Source of the DNA: Novipirellula artificiosorum
GTDB lineage: Bacteria; Planctomycetota; Planctomycetia; Pirellulales; Pirellulaceae
Direction of reading: 5' to 3'
NCBI RefSeq assembly: GCF_007860135.1
Contig: NZ_SJPV01000008.1
Span: 365,683-429,682 of the forward strand
Length of the DNA: 64,000 bases
The translations under genes and the position numbers were made by a program. Of the stretch, positions 1 through 8,826 are shown one piece after another (position 1 is the first letter of the stretch; each line of letters starts with the position of its first letter). Under the pieces are notes generated by a model that saw only the letters and a program-made list of their open reading frames with translations, did no database searches and was not told the origin of the DNA.

Positions 1-1076
1 TGCTTACCTCGATTGGGGTAGCGATCCGACCAACGGCCGCGCAAGCCCTCTTCGAGAACCCCCAAATACTCCGAGCCAAGCGGGGCGAGAGATTCGAGGA
101 TCACCGCAACGGCTTCCTCCCAGCTGTGGTGCTTCTTGATATCGCTCAGAATCGGCACGTACGTGTCATAGTGGTGGATTTTGTCGATGCCCATTTTTCG
201 GCGTCGAACGTCAAGATAGTGGTGGACGTTGGGCAGCGAATCTCGAACGGCGGCAATCAAGTTGTCATAAACATCGACCGGCACGTTGTCGGGAAACAAC
301 GACGATTGCAGGCTACTTTCATAATTCCTTGCCCGGGCGTAGTAGACGTCTCGCTGGATGTTGCCGCCAAGGGTCGCAGCGAGCGTGTTTTCATGTTGGG
401 AGAACTGCTGATAGTATTGATGAAATGCCTTGCGACGAACTTTGCGATCCGGGCTGATGAGCAATTGGCCGAACGTCGCGTGCGACAATTCGATTTTGCG
501 GCCGTGATGGTCCTCGATCTCGCCAAATCGTAAATCGGCATCGTTCAATTGGCGAAACGCATTGCTGGCGGCCGATGCCATTTCTCCCTGCATCGCCAAC
601 AACCGTTCTTCGCTATCGGACAACGTGTGCGGCCGATAGCGGAGCAGTCGTTCGAGTTGTAAGCGATAGAGCGAAAGGGTTTCGTCATCCATCAACTGTG
701 ACATCCGTCCTTCATCGACCGACAGCAACTCGGGACGCATAAAACTGGCGGCTTGCCCTGCTCGAACGGCCAGGTTTTGAAAACGCATTTTCATCCCCTG
801 GCTGTGGCTGTCTCCCTGGTCTTCGGTGGTCTTCAAGAACGCATACGTCCCAATTCGCTCCGCCCTACGATCAAAGTCACTGTCAAATGCGAGCGCTTCA
901 GCCAAGACCGTCGCCGATTCCGCAAGCCGACCACGATAAGTCTCAAAAACGGCAATCTGTTCCTCTAATTTCTTGAACTCCGTTTCCCACGCCTGATCGT
1001 TCGGAAAGAGGCTAGACAGATCCCAGCAGTATGCTGGATTGACATCGGTTCGGGCCGGCAGCGTCTCGGTCGTCAT
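1..1076 (-). CDS. pepF: Oligoendopeptidase F-type M3 metallopeptidase (3' end outside window)
   Basis: The reverse strand is open from an ATG at 1076 to the window edge, giving the first 358 residues. The N-terminus (NPAYCWDLSSLFPND, then an alternating helical region containing AYGFLKT-like and SRRFQNL-like segments) matches the PepF/M3B helical N-terminal domain, which cuts short oligopeptides in the cytoplasm. The zinc-binding HExxH motif lies near residue 390 in this family and is therefore beyond the edge, so catalytic competence cannot be judged. The start is supported by a run of downstream family-like sequence beginning directly after it. Neighbouring genes 1226-2481 are on the same strand but encode unrelated envelope proteins. 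Family assignment is confident; substrate is not known. Confidence 0.82.
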   Translation of the reverse strand, partial: MTTETLPARTDVNPAYCWDLSSLFPNDQAWETEFKKLEEQIAVFETYRGRLAESATVLAEALAFDSDFDRRAERIGTYAFLKTTEDQGDSHSQGMKMRFQNLAVRAGQAASFMRPELLSVDEGRMSQLMDDETLSLYRLQLERLLRYRPHTLSDSEERLLAMQGEMASAASNAFRQLNDADLRFGEIEDHHGRKIELSHATFGQLLISPDRKVRRKAFHQYYQQFSQHENTLAATLGGNIQRDVYYARARNYESSLQSSLFPDNVPVDVYDNLIAAVRDSLPNVHHYLDVRRRKMGIDKIHHYDTYVPILSDIKKHHSWEEAVAVILESLAPLGSEYLGVLEEGLRGRWSDRYPNRGK

Positions 1077-1225
1077 GAATTCAATTTGGCTTGAAAAGAG
1101 GAAGAAAAGGGCCCAAGTAATCAAAAGATCAGCAACTTGGCCGTTTGGCGGTCATTGTAGCGAACAAGACCAAAATGGAACGCCCCACCCACAAGAACCG
1201 GGGCGTTTGAGAAGACGTTGCCCGT

Positions 1226-1609
1226 TCAATCTTCCTGATCGAGCAACGAGCGGTGGATTTCCGGCCGTTTGCGAGATTGATATCGAAGCGTTCGGATCGC
1301 GTCGAGTCCAGCCAACAGGACGATCGTCATCAAGCTTAACGCAACACATGCCCAGGCCCCCATCCAAACAGTGCCGGGCCCAGCGATTGCCGCAACGATG
1401 GAAAAAAAACCAGACATCCCAAAAATCAGATGCACCCAGCGACGCGAACGTCGGCGTCGCGAAAGGTATTGACGATCCAATTCACCGTCGAAGGACTCGT
1501 GTTGCCAGCCGTGTTGGTCGTTGAAATGCAACCAAACCGCAAAGCCAATCAAGGTGAAGCCAATCAGAACACTACCAGCAAACATGGGGGACCAACCAAA
1601 ATCGTTCAA
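1226..1609 (-). CDS. Small three-span membrane protein, function unknown
   Basis: A 127-residue protein with hydrophobic segments at about 9-28, 59-76 and 80-103. A strongly basic stretch (RRRRSRR near residues 51-57) sits before the second span, which by the positive-inside rule places it in the cytoplasm. The listed start is TTG at 1609. An ATG eight codons later (1585) would shorten the protein without losing the first span, and neither has a strong ribosome site. I do not recognise a named family. It lies 26 bases after the gene starting at 2481 on the same strand, so co-transcription is likely. No motif suggests catalysis. Confidence 0.55.
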   Translation of the reverse strand: MNDFGWSPMFAGSVLIGFTLIGFAVWLHFNDQHGWQHESFDGELDRQYLSRRRRSRRWVHLIFGMSGFFSIVAAIAGPGTVWMGAWACVALSLMTIVLLAGLDAIRTLRYQSRKRPEIHRSLLDQED

Positions 1610-1635
1610 TCGAAGCGGGAACCCCCAATCATCGG

Positions 1636-2481
1636 CTAATCGAGGGCTCGCGCCAACAACGCCCCGATCATGGCAGCGCCAAGGCTACGAGTTTCCACTC
1701 GCTGGCCACTTGGGATCGTGATCACTCGCCCACCACGCGCATCCGCCGACTGCGGACCGAACCGGTACGGTGAGGCATCGCCATAGGGCAAGGGCGTCCG
1801 TCGCAGCGATTCGTATCGCATCGCCGAACTTCCGTAAGGCTGACGATCGGAATCGAAGCCAGAATAATCACGCGAACGTGGCCTCACGGGACTTACGGCA
1901 GCCGATGGGGCGACCGGAGACAAACTCGGTTGTCGCTGAAAAATCGGTTCTCCGTACGTCGGGTCCGTGGGTACCGGCCCAGTGGGCACAGGCTCAAGGT
2001 ACACAGGCTCTGCGGGCAGAAGTTCACGTGCCTGAGCGGAGTCGCTGTAGCTTCTGTATTCATACTCAGCAAATCGGAACCGGATCGCAGCGGCGTACTG
2101 AGTGTATGCACACTCGACCTCTTGCCAGCAAACCGCCAATTCAGGGTTTCGCGGGTAGCAGGGGCGTCCAAACAAGGCACTGCGCACGGTCTGATGAAGC
2201 AGCTGGATTTCTTCCCATCGATACAGCAACCGGTTCAAATCGCGTGCGTGCCTCGATTCACTTCGCAATCGGCTCGTCGCGTCCTCCAATCGGTCGACCA
2301 GACGCTTGTCATCGCGATGGACGTATCGTAGCCGCAGCACGTCGCGCTCGAAGTGGACCACGGCATCTCGGTAATCATCCGCTGCTCTGTACAGTGTCGG
2401 CTCATGGCCTGCCTTGGCAAAGGCAGCGACGAACAGGGTGGTCGACAAAAAAACAGATGTCATTTTTAGGAAACGGTGCAT
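1636..2481 (-). CDS. Secreted hypothetical protein, proline-rich C-terminal half
   Basis: A 281-residue protein with a signal peptide (hydrophobic residues 8-23 ending in AFAKAG). Residues 30-150 look helical and charged, with several arginines and paired aromatic residues. Residues 155-245 are rich in proline, serine and tyrosine with repeated PVPTxP-like spacing and are probably disordered. The last 30 residues contain a short hydrophobic helix ending in LLARALD. I recognise no named domain. Signal peptide and composition suggest a periplasmic or outer-envelope protein. It probably shares a transcript with the small membrane protein that follows. Confidence 0.6.
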   Translation of the reverse strand: MHRFLKMTSVFLSTTLFVAAFAKAGHEPTLYRAADDYRDAVVHFERDVLRLRYVHRDDKRLVDRLEDATSRLRSESRHARDLNRLLYRWEEIQLLHQTVRSALFGRPCYPRNPELAVCWQEVECAYTQYAAAIRFRFAEYEYRSYSDSAQARELLPAEPVYLEPVPTGPVPTDPTYGEPIFQRQPSLSPVAPSAAVSPVRPRSRDYSGFDSDRQPYGSSAMRYESLRRTPLPYGDASPYRFGPQSADARGGRVITIPSGQRVETRSLGAAMIGALLARALD

Positions 2482-2808
2482 GGTCGGTCAGGGCTTTCAT
2501 GGGGGGGAAAACAAAATGGGAATTTGGTCGATGTGAACGACACTCTCCTAACCTTGCATCAATGATGCCAAAACGGCATTCCACGCGATCCTGATTGGAA
2601 TTGCACCGTGAAACACGGTGTTTTCTTTCCGAATTACGTATAGAGTGTGGTCATTTGAGCGCTTTCAAACCGACAACACTCCGGTTCGTTCTGATACGAG
2701 AATTCGTCTTGCCCAGAGGATCCGGCTGGCGGTATAGCTAGTTCGGCAAAACCGTTTATCAGACAAGTAGACAAGAAATCGCGAAATTTTACCCTCAAGG
2801 ACGATGGG
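2482..2808. other. Divergent intergenic region with one small hairpin
   Basis: This gap separates the minus-strand secreted protein from lpxD and must carry both promoters. I see no gene in it. A perfect 7-bp stem with a 3-base loop at 2604-2620 (CACCGTG/CACGGTG) is followed by TTTTCTTT on the plus strand, which has terminator shape. It is upstream of lpxD and downstream of no plus-strand gene, so it could be an attenuator or simply block stray transcription. The lpxD ribosome site AAGG is at 2797-2800. Confidence 0.4.
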
Positions 2809-3891
2809 ATGAATGTACGGCTCTCAAGCTTAGTGGCCCTGGTTGACGGCAAACTGATTGACGGCACGGCAGTGGGCCATCGCGATTCGCTCTGTACCGG
2901 GGCATTTCCGCTTGGCGACGAATCGAGTGGTCAGGTCACGATGTTGGACGATCCGCGGCGCGTCAGCCAATTGGCGGATTCCGATGCGGTAGCGGTCGTC
3001 ACAGCGACCGAGTTGCCGTCCGCGCCGATGGCGCAGCTGGTCGTTAAGAATCACCATGCTGCGTTTTCCAAAATCGTCTCGTTCTTTCGCCCACCCCTTA
3101 CGCGTGAGTTGCCCCTTTCCGGGGCGGATCGGTCGGCAACGGTAGCGGAATCTGCTCACGTGCATCCCTCTGCGATCGTCGGTGCAAACGTCACCATCGG
3201 CCAACGCACGCGAATCATGCCTGGCGTGGTGATCATGCCTGGCTGTGTGATCGGCGAGGATTGCGTCTTGTTTCCGGGTGTCACCCTTTACGAATACACT
3301 CAAATTGGTGACCGGTGTGTGATTCATTCGGGCACGATTCTTGGCGCCAACGGCTTCGGGTACCGCCAGGAAAACGGTCGACACATTCCGACCGCACAAC
3401 TCGGCTTTGTCCAACTCGACAATGATGTCGAACTTGGGGCCTGCGTGACGATCGACCGAGCGACCTACGGACGGACGCGAATTGGTGAGGGGACGAAAAT
3501 CGATAACCAAGTCATGATTGGCCACAACTGCCGTATTGGTCGTCACAATCTGCTGTGTAGCCAGGTTGGAATCGCCGGCAGTTGCACGACGGGTGACCAC
3601 GTGATCTTGGCCGGCCAAGTGGGATTGAAGGATCACATCCATTTAGGAGATCGGACGATTGTCGGTGCCCAAGCGGGCGTGATGGAGGATTGCGTAGGGG
3701 ATCAGGTTTATCTCGGATCCCCGGCAACGCCGCAACGAGAACAGATGCAAATCATGGCAGTGGAGCGTCGATTACCAGAGATGCGACGTGAACTCAAAAC
3801 CTTGCGGCGGGACATGGAACGTATTGTCGACACATTCGAACCGGTGCCCCCAGCAGAGCCGATCGACCGCCGCAGCAAACGAGCGGCGTAA
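2809..3891 (+). CDS. lpxD: UDP-3-O-acylglucosamine N-acyltransferase
   Basis: The enzyme adds the second, N-linked, hydroxy fatty acid from acyl-ACP to UDP-3-O-acylglucosamine in lipid A synthesis, in the cytoplasm. The 360-residue length is normal. Residues 1-105 form the uridine-binding domain. Residues 110-300 are a left-handed beta helix built from hexapeptide repeats (for example IGANVTIG-like turns). The catalytic histidine is visible in VMIGHN (H239), followed by the second conserved histidine H246 in GRHNLLC. The C-terminus is a charged helix rich in Arg and Glu. The ATG at 2809 has AAGG a short distance upstream. It heads a plus-strand run with lpxI and ispE. Confidence 0.95.
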   Translation: MNVRLSSLVALVDGKLIDGTAVGHRDSLCTGAFPLGDESSGQVTMLDDPRRVSQLADSDAVAVVTATELPSAPMAQLVVKNHHAAFSKIVSFFRPPLTRELPLSGADRSATVAESAHVHPSAIVGANVTIGQRTRIMPGVVIMPGCVIGEDCVLFPGVTLYEYTQIGDRCVIHSGTILGANGFGYRQENGRHIPTAQLGFVQLDNDVELGACVTIDRATYGRTRIGEGTKIDNQVMIGHNCRIGRHNLLCSQVGIAGSCTTGDHVILAGQVGLKDHIHLGDRTIVGAQAGVMEDCVGDQVYLGSPATPQREQMQIMAVERRLPEMRRELKTLRRDMERIVDTFEPVPPAEPIDRRSKRAA

Positions 3892-3941
3892 ACGATTTCG
3901 GCTGCACCCACTTTTTTGAAACCAAGAACAGCTTACCGATC

Positions 3942-4847
3942 ATGCCACGCCCCGAAACAAAGCGAATTACGCCACCGCCGATTGGATTGATTGCCGGATG
4001 GGGGCGTTTTCCGATTGAGGTTGCTCGTGCGATTGTCGCTGGCGGTGGCAACGTCTGTTGCATCGCGATTCGGGGTCACGCCAGCGACGAGCTCGAAGCC
4101 ATTTGCGAAAGCGTCAAATGGTCGGGTGTGGGTCGAGTCGGCGGCCACATTCGGCACTTTCGTCGTAGTGGTGTTGAGCAAGTGGCCATGGCGGGGAAAC
4201 TGTTTAAGTCCGACTTGTTGTTTAGCGGTTCGCTATGGCTACGGCATTTGCCTGATCTTCAGTGTTTGCGAACGTTCGGCCCGTTGTTGTTTGGACGCAA
4301 ACGGGACGCGCGTGATGATCGCTTGTTGTTGGCAGTTACGAACACTTACAACCGTAGTGGGCTGCAGGTTTGTGCCCCAACCGATTTTGCACCGGAGTTA
4401 CTTGTGAATCATGGCATGTTGACGGGACAACGTCCCAACGCGGGTAGGTCGCGAGACATTGAAGTGGGGTGGCGTGTTGCTCGACAAATGGGTGGCATGG
4501 ATATCGGGCAATCGATCACCATCAAAGACGGTGCGGTCATCGCCGTGGAAGCCATCGAAGGGACCGATGCATGTATCGATCGGACCGGTGAATTGTGCCG
4601 GCGTGGTGGGTGGACGCTTGTGAAAGTGAGCAAGCCGAACCAAGATATGCGCTTCGATGTTCCGACGATTGGTCCACAAACGGTCGATCGAGTCCACAAA
4701 GCGGGCGGCACGACGATTGTGATCGAAGCCGACAAGACGATTTTGGTGGATCGTGACGAGACCCTTGCGAAAGCGCGCCAAGCGGGAATCGCGATCGTTG
4801 CGATGAAGGAAAGTGATTTTCAATGCAACCGAGTCGAAGCGGCCTGA
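3942..4847 (+). CDS. lpxI: UDP-2,3-diacylglucosamine pyrophosphatase, LpxI type (DUF1009)
   Basis: LpxI hydrolyses UDP-2,3-diacylglucosamine to lipid X and UMP, the fourth step of lipid A synthesis; many non-enteric Gram-negatives use it in place of LpxH. The N-terminus carries the family signature GLIAGWGRFPIEVARA. The middle has VAMAGKLFK and the C-terminal half holds the conserved segments DIGQSITIKDGAVIAVEAIE, GTDACIDR and KPNQDMRFDVPTIG. The 301-residue length is close to the family norm of about 270-290. It begins 50 bases after lpxD and its last 25 bases overlap the start of ispE, which indicates translational coupling. Position next to lpxD supports the role. Confidence 0.93.
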   Translation: MPRPETKRITPPPIGLIAGWGRFPIEVARAIVAGGGNVCCIAIRGHASDELEAICESVKWSGVGRVGGHIRHFRRSGVEQVAMAGKLFKSDLLFSGSLWLRHLPDLQCLRTFGPLLFGRKRDARDDRLLLAVTNTYNRSGLQVCAPTDFAPELLVNHGMLTGQRPNAGRSRDIEVGWRVARQMGGMDIGQSITIKDGAVIAVEAIEGTDACIDRTGELCRRGGWTLVKVSKPNQDMRFDVPTIGPQTVDRVHKAGGTTIVIEADKTILVDRDETLAKARQAGIAIVAMKESDFQCNRVEAA

Positions 4848-5842
4848 CGTCTCCGCTGATCGCGCTGACGCGTCCACCGGCAAAGCTCAATCTGTTTCTC
4901 GAGCTGTTGCGAAGACGAGAGGACGGTTACCACGAGATTGACACCATCATGGTCCCCATCGATTGGTCGGACACGCTGAGGCTACGTCGGATCGAGCGTT
5001 GCGGAATCAACCTTTCGGTCAACTGGTCTCCCTCGATTGAAATCGTCGCCGCTCGATTGGGCATCGACGCCAAGTCCGAGCCCGACCGGTTCGATCAGGT
5101 CTTGGCGATCCCCACCGATGGACGCAATTTGGTCCACCAGGCATTGGGCCGATTCCTCGATCATTTTGATGTCAGTGGCGGGTTTCAGTGTGAGTTGGTC
5201 AAATCGATTCCAGCCGGTGCAGGGATGGGCGGGGCGAGTAGCGACGCCGCCGCGGCGCTGCGATGTGCGGCCCAGCTACACGGGATCCCCCTCAATCACC
5301 CTGATCTGTCCCGTTTGGCATCGGACCTTGGAAGCGACGTGCCCTTCTTTCTTGGAATCGATGGCCAATCCTGTCTAGCCGCGAGAGCCACGGGGCGTGG
5401 AGAGAAGGTTGCCCCTATTGGCTTCTCTTCGCAAATTGACGTCGTTGTCGTCTTTCCTGCGATCAGTTTGTCGACCGCTCGGGTTTACTCTCAGGCGACC
5501 GTTCCGAGCGATATTGAGACGCCAGACCGATTGATTGATGCCCTCCAGGGTGGGAAGTTGGAGGGGATTGCCGGTGGTATTTTGAATCGGTTACAGGGAC
5601 CCGCCTTAAAAATAGCGTCTCAAATTGAGGAAATTCTAGAATCGATGTGGCGTTGTGGGCTGATAGGGTGTCAATTAACGGGAAGCGGGTCGGCATGTTT
5701 CGGCTTCGTACCGTCGCGAGTGGATTCGGTGCGAGCAGCAGAATGGCTTCGCAGCCAGTTGGAACCGGGGGCCATCGTCACTTCGGCCCGTTCGGTCCCC
5801 GTGCCGTCGTTGATCGAATTGCATCAAAGCGCATCGCATTGA
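4823..5842 (+). CDS. ispE: 4-diphosphocytidyl-2-C-methyl-D-erythritol kinase
   Basis: IspE phosphorylates CDP-methylerythritol at the 2-hydroxyl in the non-mevalonate isoprenoid pathway. It is a GHMP kinase: the substrate loop PPAKLNLFLEL contains K21, and the ATP loop SIPAGAGMGGASSDAAAAL at residues 128-146 contains the catalytic D141. The C-terminal GHMP motif is GCQLTGSGSACFG near residue 280. At 339 residues it is longer than the usual 280-300, with extra sequence in the 55-110 region and at the C-terminus. Its start overlaps the last 25 bases of lpxI. ispE next to spoVG is also the order, with other genes between, in Firmicutes. Confidence 0.94.
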   Translation: MQPSRSGLTSPLIALTRPPAKLNLFLELLRRREDGYHEIDTIMVPIDWSDTLRLRRIERCGINLSVNWSPSIEIVAARLGIDAKSEPDRFDQVLAIPTDGRNLVHQALGRFLDHFDVSGGFQCELVKSIPAGAGMGGASSDAAAALRCAAQLHGIPLNHPDLSRLASDLGSDVPFFLGIDGQSCLAARATGRGEKVAPIGFSSQIDVVVVFPAISLSTARVYSQATVPSDIETPDRLIDALQGGKLEGIAGGILNRLQGPALKIASQIEEILESMWRCGLIGCQLTGSGSACFGFVPSRVDSVRAAEWLRSQLEPGAIVTSARSVPVPSLIELHQSASH

Positions 5843-5977
5843 GATCGCTCAGGATGCGAGTCGATTCGGATTGAGCCAAGTTGAACATTATCAGAAGCAT
5901 CATTCGCCGAGTCGGACTCTCGAGGTCGCTTCACTCAAATCGGGCGCTCACGCCCAACGGTTAGGGAGGGTTGAACC

Positions 5978-6544
5978 GTGGAAATTACTGAAATTCGTAT
6001 CAAGCTGATGGAATCGTCCGAAGATCGACTGCGAGCGTTCTGCTCGATCACGATCGATGGGTGTTTTGTCGTCCGTGACCTGAAAATCATCGACGGTGCA
6101 AACGGTCCGTTTGTGGCAATGCCAAGTCGGAAATTGACGGGACATTGTCAACGTTGCAGTCATAAGAACCATTTGCGTGCGACGTACTGCAACCATTGCG
6201 GGGTCAAACTGCAAGTCGACGCCGATCTGGATTCACCTCAAAAGCTTTATGCTGACGTCGCCCATCCAATCAACAGCGAATGTCGCGAGAGCATTCAATC
6301 AGCAGTGATCGAGGAATTTGATGCCGAACTTGCCCGTTCTCGCGAACCGGGGTACCGGTCTCGATACGACGATGATTTTGGTTACGAGGAGGGCGACTCG
6401 ACCGAAACCGCAATCATCGATAGTGACGAGTCGGAAACCGAGGGCTCGAGCGGTCCCCGTCGACCGCACTTTCTCGATCCGCCGACCCGAGAGCGTGTCA
6501 GCATCGAGGAGGACGAAGACGATTTCGGTGCAGGGATTTTTTAG
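5978..6544 (+). CDS. spoVG: SpoVG-family nucleic-acid-binding protein with inserted zinc ribbon and acidic tail
   Basis: Residues 1-52 match SpoVG (MEITEIRIKL, then FVAMPSRK). The family block that normally follows within a few residues, DVAHPINSECRESIQ, appears only at 93-107. The intervening 40 residues hold two CxxC pairs, C57/C60 and C71/C74, an apparent zinc ribbon. Residues 118-188 are strongly acidic and probably disordered, ending in DEDDFGAGIF. SpoVG is a site-specific DNA- and RNA-binding regulator in Firmicutes and spirochaetes; its role here is unknown. The GTG start at 5978 has a strong ribosome site AGGGAGGG at 5963-5970. The insertion is directly visible; zinc binding is inferred. 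Confidence 0.88.
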   Translation: MEITEIRIKLMESSEDRLRAFCSITIDGCFVVRDLKIIDGANGPFVAMPSRKLTGHCQRCSHKNHLRATYCNHCGVKLQVDADLDSPQKLYADVAHPINSECRESIQSAVIEEFDAELARSREPGYRSRYDDDFGYEEGDSTETAIIDSDESETEGSSGPRRPHFLDPPTRERVSIEEDEDDFGAGIF

Positions 6545-6585
6545 CGGCTCACCTTGGATCTTGCCCTGCTGATGTTGCCATTGCG

Positions 6586-6885
6586 ATGACCCACCCTCCG
6601 CTTCGACGACGCCCGCCTCAGATTAGCCTCGGTTTTATGATGCTGATGATGCTGATTTTTGCATTGATCTCGGCCGGGATTCTTTACGCCTCGCGAGTCC
6701 CGGCGGTGCGAGATGAGCTCAGCCTGTTGATCAAGGGAACACCTTCCGGAGCGATCGGCAGCAGCGAGGATGGCCGCTTTGCCCATATCGTCTTTATCCT
6801 GTTCACGTTCACGTCGCCGTTAATCCTTGCCGGCGTTTTGTCGAGTGGCATGGCGGCGCTTCGGTGGTTCCAGCAGCGTGGGTGA
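6586..6885 (+). CDS. Small two-span membrane protein, function unknown
   Basis: A 99-residue protein with hydrophobic segments at about 15-36 (rich in Met and Leu) and 68-90, separated by a roughly 30-residue loop. It has a basic N-terminus (LRRRPP) and a basic C-terminal end. No named family is recognised. It sits 41 bases after spoVG, and its stop overlaps the likely GTG start of the next gene, so it belongs to the same transcript. It has no cysteine or charged residue within the spans that would hint at activity. Confidence 0.6.
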   Translation: MTHPPLRRRPPQISLGFMMLMMLIFALISAGILYASRVPAVRDELSLLIKGTPSGAIGSSEDGRFAHIVFILFTFTSPLILAGVLSSGMAALRWFQQRG

Positions 6886-8227
6886 TGCGAAAGCAATCGA
6901 CGTATCCGACTTGGCCGCGGCCCTCGGCAAATGGACCTTTTCGGCTGACGAACTGACCGAGTTGGCAACGTCGCTTCGACGCAGGCACTCAAGTATTCTG
7001 CGGCTTCGCCCCGAGCTTGTCGCCGCTTCGCTTGAACTGTCGCTGGCGCCGATCGAGTGGTACTCGTTTGGCTATCGGCCGACCGATCCCTTGGCTCGAC
7101 CGTCGCGATGGTTGCCCTTTGCCGCTGGCGACTATTACCTCCAAGATGCGGGATCGCTGCTAGCGCTTGCTGCCGCAGAACTCGATTCTCAGCGATGGCA
7201 TCCCGCCAATCTTGTTTGTGATTTGTGTGCAGCCCCTGGTGGTAAGGCATCCGCCGTTGCCGAACAATTGGGGCCCGCCGGTTTCTTGCTTGCCAACGAA
7301 CCGATCCGATCTCGCCTTCCCGCATTGGTTCACAACCTCGCTCGTACCGGATCGGATCGGTTTGCGATCAGCAGCAGGGACCCCGCCGATTTGGCGAGTG
7401 AGTTGCCGGGGTGTTTTGATCTCGTCTTGGTTGACGCCCCGTGCAGCGGGCAAGCGCTGTTGTCACGAAAACGCCAATCCACGACGGCGATGCAATCGAG
7501 CCAGATTGAGCATAGCGCGGCACGGCAGCGTCGGATTTTGTCGTCCGCCAAGTCGCTGCTTCGCCCCGGGGGACGGCTCGTCTACAGCACCTGCACGTTT
7601 GCGACCGCTGAGAACGAAGATCAGGTCAACTGGATGGTCGATGAACTCGGCATGACGGTGGACCCTGTCGACCGGTTGCAGGCGTATGCATCGGATCTCG
7701 CTCCGGCCAGCTACCGATTGTGGCCACATCGACATTCGTGTGCTGGCAGCTTCGCCGCATCGCTGCGTCGAGGAGACGAGGCCGTCGAACGGAGAACCTA
7801 TCGGACCCAACCATCGGTCAAGGTTGAGAGGGACCTTCGCCAGTGGTTCGACTTTTCCGACGAGGCACATCGTTGGTTCGGTTCCAATGCGAACCTCTAT
7901 GCGATTCCGAGTGATGCACCCGAGTGGGTCGAACGCGTTGCCGATCAAGGTTGTGAAATCGCCTATCGTACCGGCAAGGTTTGGAAACCGTCGCATGCCG
8001 CTGCCTTGCGCCGCAGCGGTCCGCTACGCAGCCAACAAGCGATCGATGTCGACGCGACCCAGGCTCGATCCTATTTGGCGGGATCGCCGATCCCGTGTAC
8101 CCTTCGCGGATGGAGCGTCGTTCGGCTCCATGGGCGACCGCTCGGTTGGATTAAATCGGACGGGCGAACGGGAAAGAACCATTTGCCGGCTGCATCACGA
8201 TTCGCGAACCTCGACAGCGGTCGGTGA
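6878..8227 (+). CDS. RsmB/NOP-family RNA (cytosine-C5) methyltransferase
   Basis: A SAM-dependent RNA m5C methyltransferase, probably acting on rRNA. The SAM site is VCDLCAAPGGKASA, the acidic SAM contact follows in LLANEPI, and the two catalytic cysteines lie in LVDAPCSGQALLSRK and VYSTCTFATAENEDQV. The C-terminal 130 residues resemble the RsmF-type extension (WIKSDGRTGKNHLPA). The most sensible start is GTG at 6878, which overlaps the stop of the preceding gene; the frame also stays open back to a TTG at 6827. At about 449 residues it fits the RsmF/YebU size class. Family is certain; the exact target base is not. Confidence 0.9.
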   Translation: MGDAKAIDVSDLAAALGKWTFSADELTELATSLRRRHSSILRLRPELVAASLELSLAPIEWYSFGYRPTDPLARPSRWLPFAAGDYYLQDAGSLLALAAAELDSQRWHPANLVCDLCAAPGGKASAVAEQLGPAGFLLANEPIRSRLPALVHNLARTGSDRFAISSRDPADLASELPGCFDLVLVDAPCSGQALLSRKRQSTTAMQSSQIEHSAARQRRILSSAKSLLRPGGRLVYSTCTFATAENEDQVNWMVDELGMTVDPVDRLQAYASDLAPASYRLWPHRHSCAGSFAASLRRGDEAVERRTYRTQPSVKVERDLRQWFDFSDEAHRWFGSNANLYAIPSDAPEWVERVADQGCEIAYRTGKVWKPSHAAALRRSGPLRSQQAIDVDATQARSYLAGSPIPCTLRGWSVVRLHGRPLGWIKSDGRTGKNHLPAASRFANLDSGR

Positions 8228-8278
8228 TTTCCTGCGATGGCCAGCGAAAATCGCCCGTGCACGCTTGAAGCGGATCAA

Positions 8279-8315
8279 CAAAAAAAACACCGTGCGTCCC
8301 ATGGGACACCCGGTG
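8279..8315 (-). terminator. Rho-independent terminator of the cold-shock gene
   Basis: Read on the minus strand, a long GC-rich stem spans 8315-8288. Its centre is the palindrome GTCCCATGGGAC and its outer pair is CACCG/CGGTG. It is followed directly by seven or more T residues (8287-8279). It lies 54 bases after the cold-shock stop codon and is the clearest intrinsic terminator in the window. Confidence 0.85.
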
Positions 8316-8369
8316 CGATAAACTTCAATGAAGGAATCGAAAGATCAGCATTTCAGCCGATCAAAGCGA

Positions 8370-8573
8370 CTACTCTCCAATAACCTGCACGTTTTCCGCG
8401 CGCGGGCCTTTGGGGCCTTTTCCAACGTTGTACGAGACAAGTTGACCTTCTCGTAAATCGTCGTAGCTGACGCCTTCAAGCGCCGAACTGTGAAAGAACA
8501 TGTCGGTACCGGTGTCGGTTTCAATGAATCCGAAACCTTTGTCAGTAATCCGCTTGATCTTGCCTTCTGCCAT
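8370..8573 (-). CDS. Cold-shock domain protein (CspA family)
   Basis: A 67-residue single cold-shock domain that binds single-stranded RNA or DNA and melts RNA secondary structure. It starts MAEGKIKRITDKG. RNP1 is KGFGFIE and RNP2 is DMFFHSSAL, both with the expected aromatic residues. The ATG at 8573 fits the family start, although the frame is open about 30 codons further upstream. An unusually long untranslated stretch (8574-8826) precedes it, as is common for cold-shock mRNAs. A terminator follows at 8279-8315, so the gene is probably monocistronic. Confidence 0.95.
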   Translation of the reverse strand: MAEGKIKRITDKGFGFIETDTGTDMFFHSSALEGVSYDDLREGQLVSYNVGKGPKGPRAENVQVIGE

Positions 8574-8736
8574 CTTCTCTACCCAATACTCTCTAAACAG
8601 GAATGCGCTTTGGCCAAGTGAAACGCTCACTGACCGCGACCGCATTTGGAATGGATCAAGACCCATTCCGATACAAAATTGCCCCCCTCACGCTATCTAT
8701 GTCAAAAACGACGTGGACAGGCATGTGGGGAGTATA

Positions 8737-8758
8737 CCCTAACCAACGCTGGTTAGGG
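8737..8758. other. Perfect 9-bp inverted repeat
   Basis: CCCTAACCA and TGGTTAGGG pair perfectly around a 4-base loop (ACGC). The element is 68 bases after the stop of the 8827-9003 gene and 160 bases before the cold-shock start on the minus strand. No T run follows on either strand, so it is not a standard terminator. It may be an operator or an RNA stem. Confidence 0.5.
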
Positions 8759-8826
8759 CCCTCTAAACTCGCCCAATATGGAATCCTACGAAAATTGCAG
8801 GATTTTGGACGAGAAATTGGTTCCTT

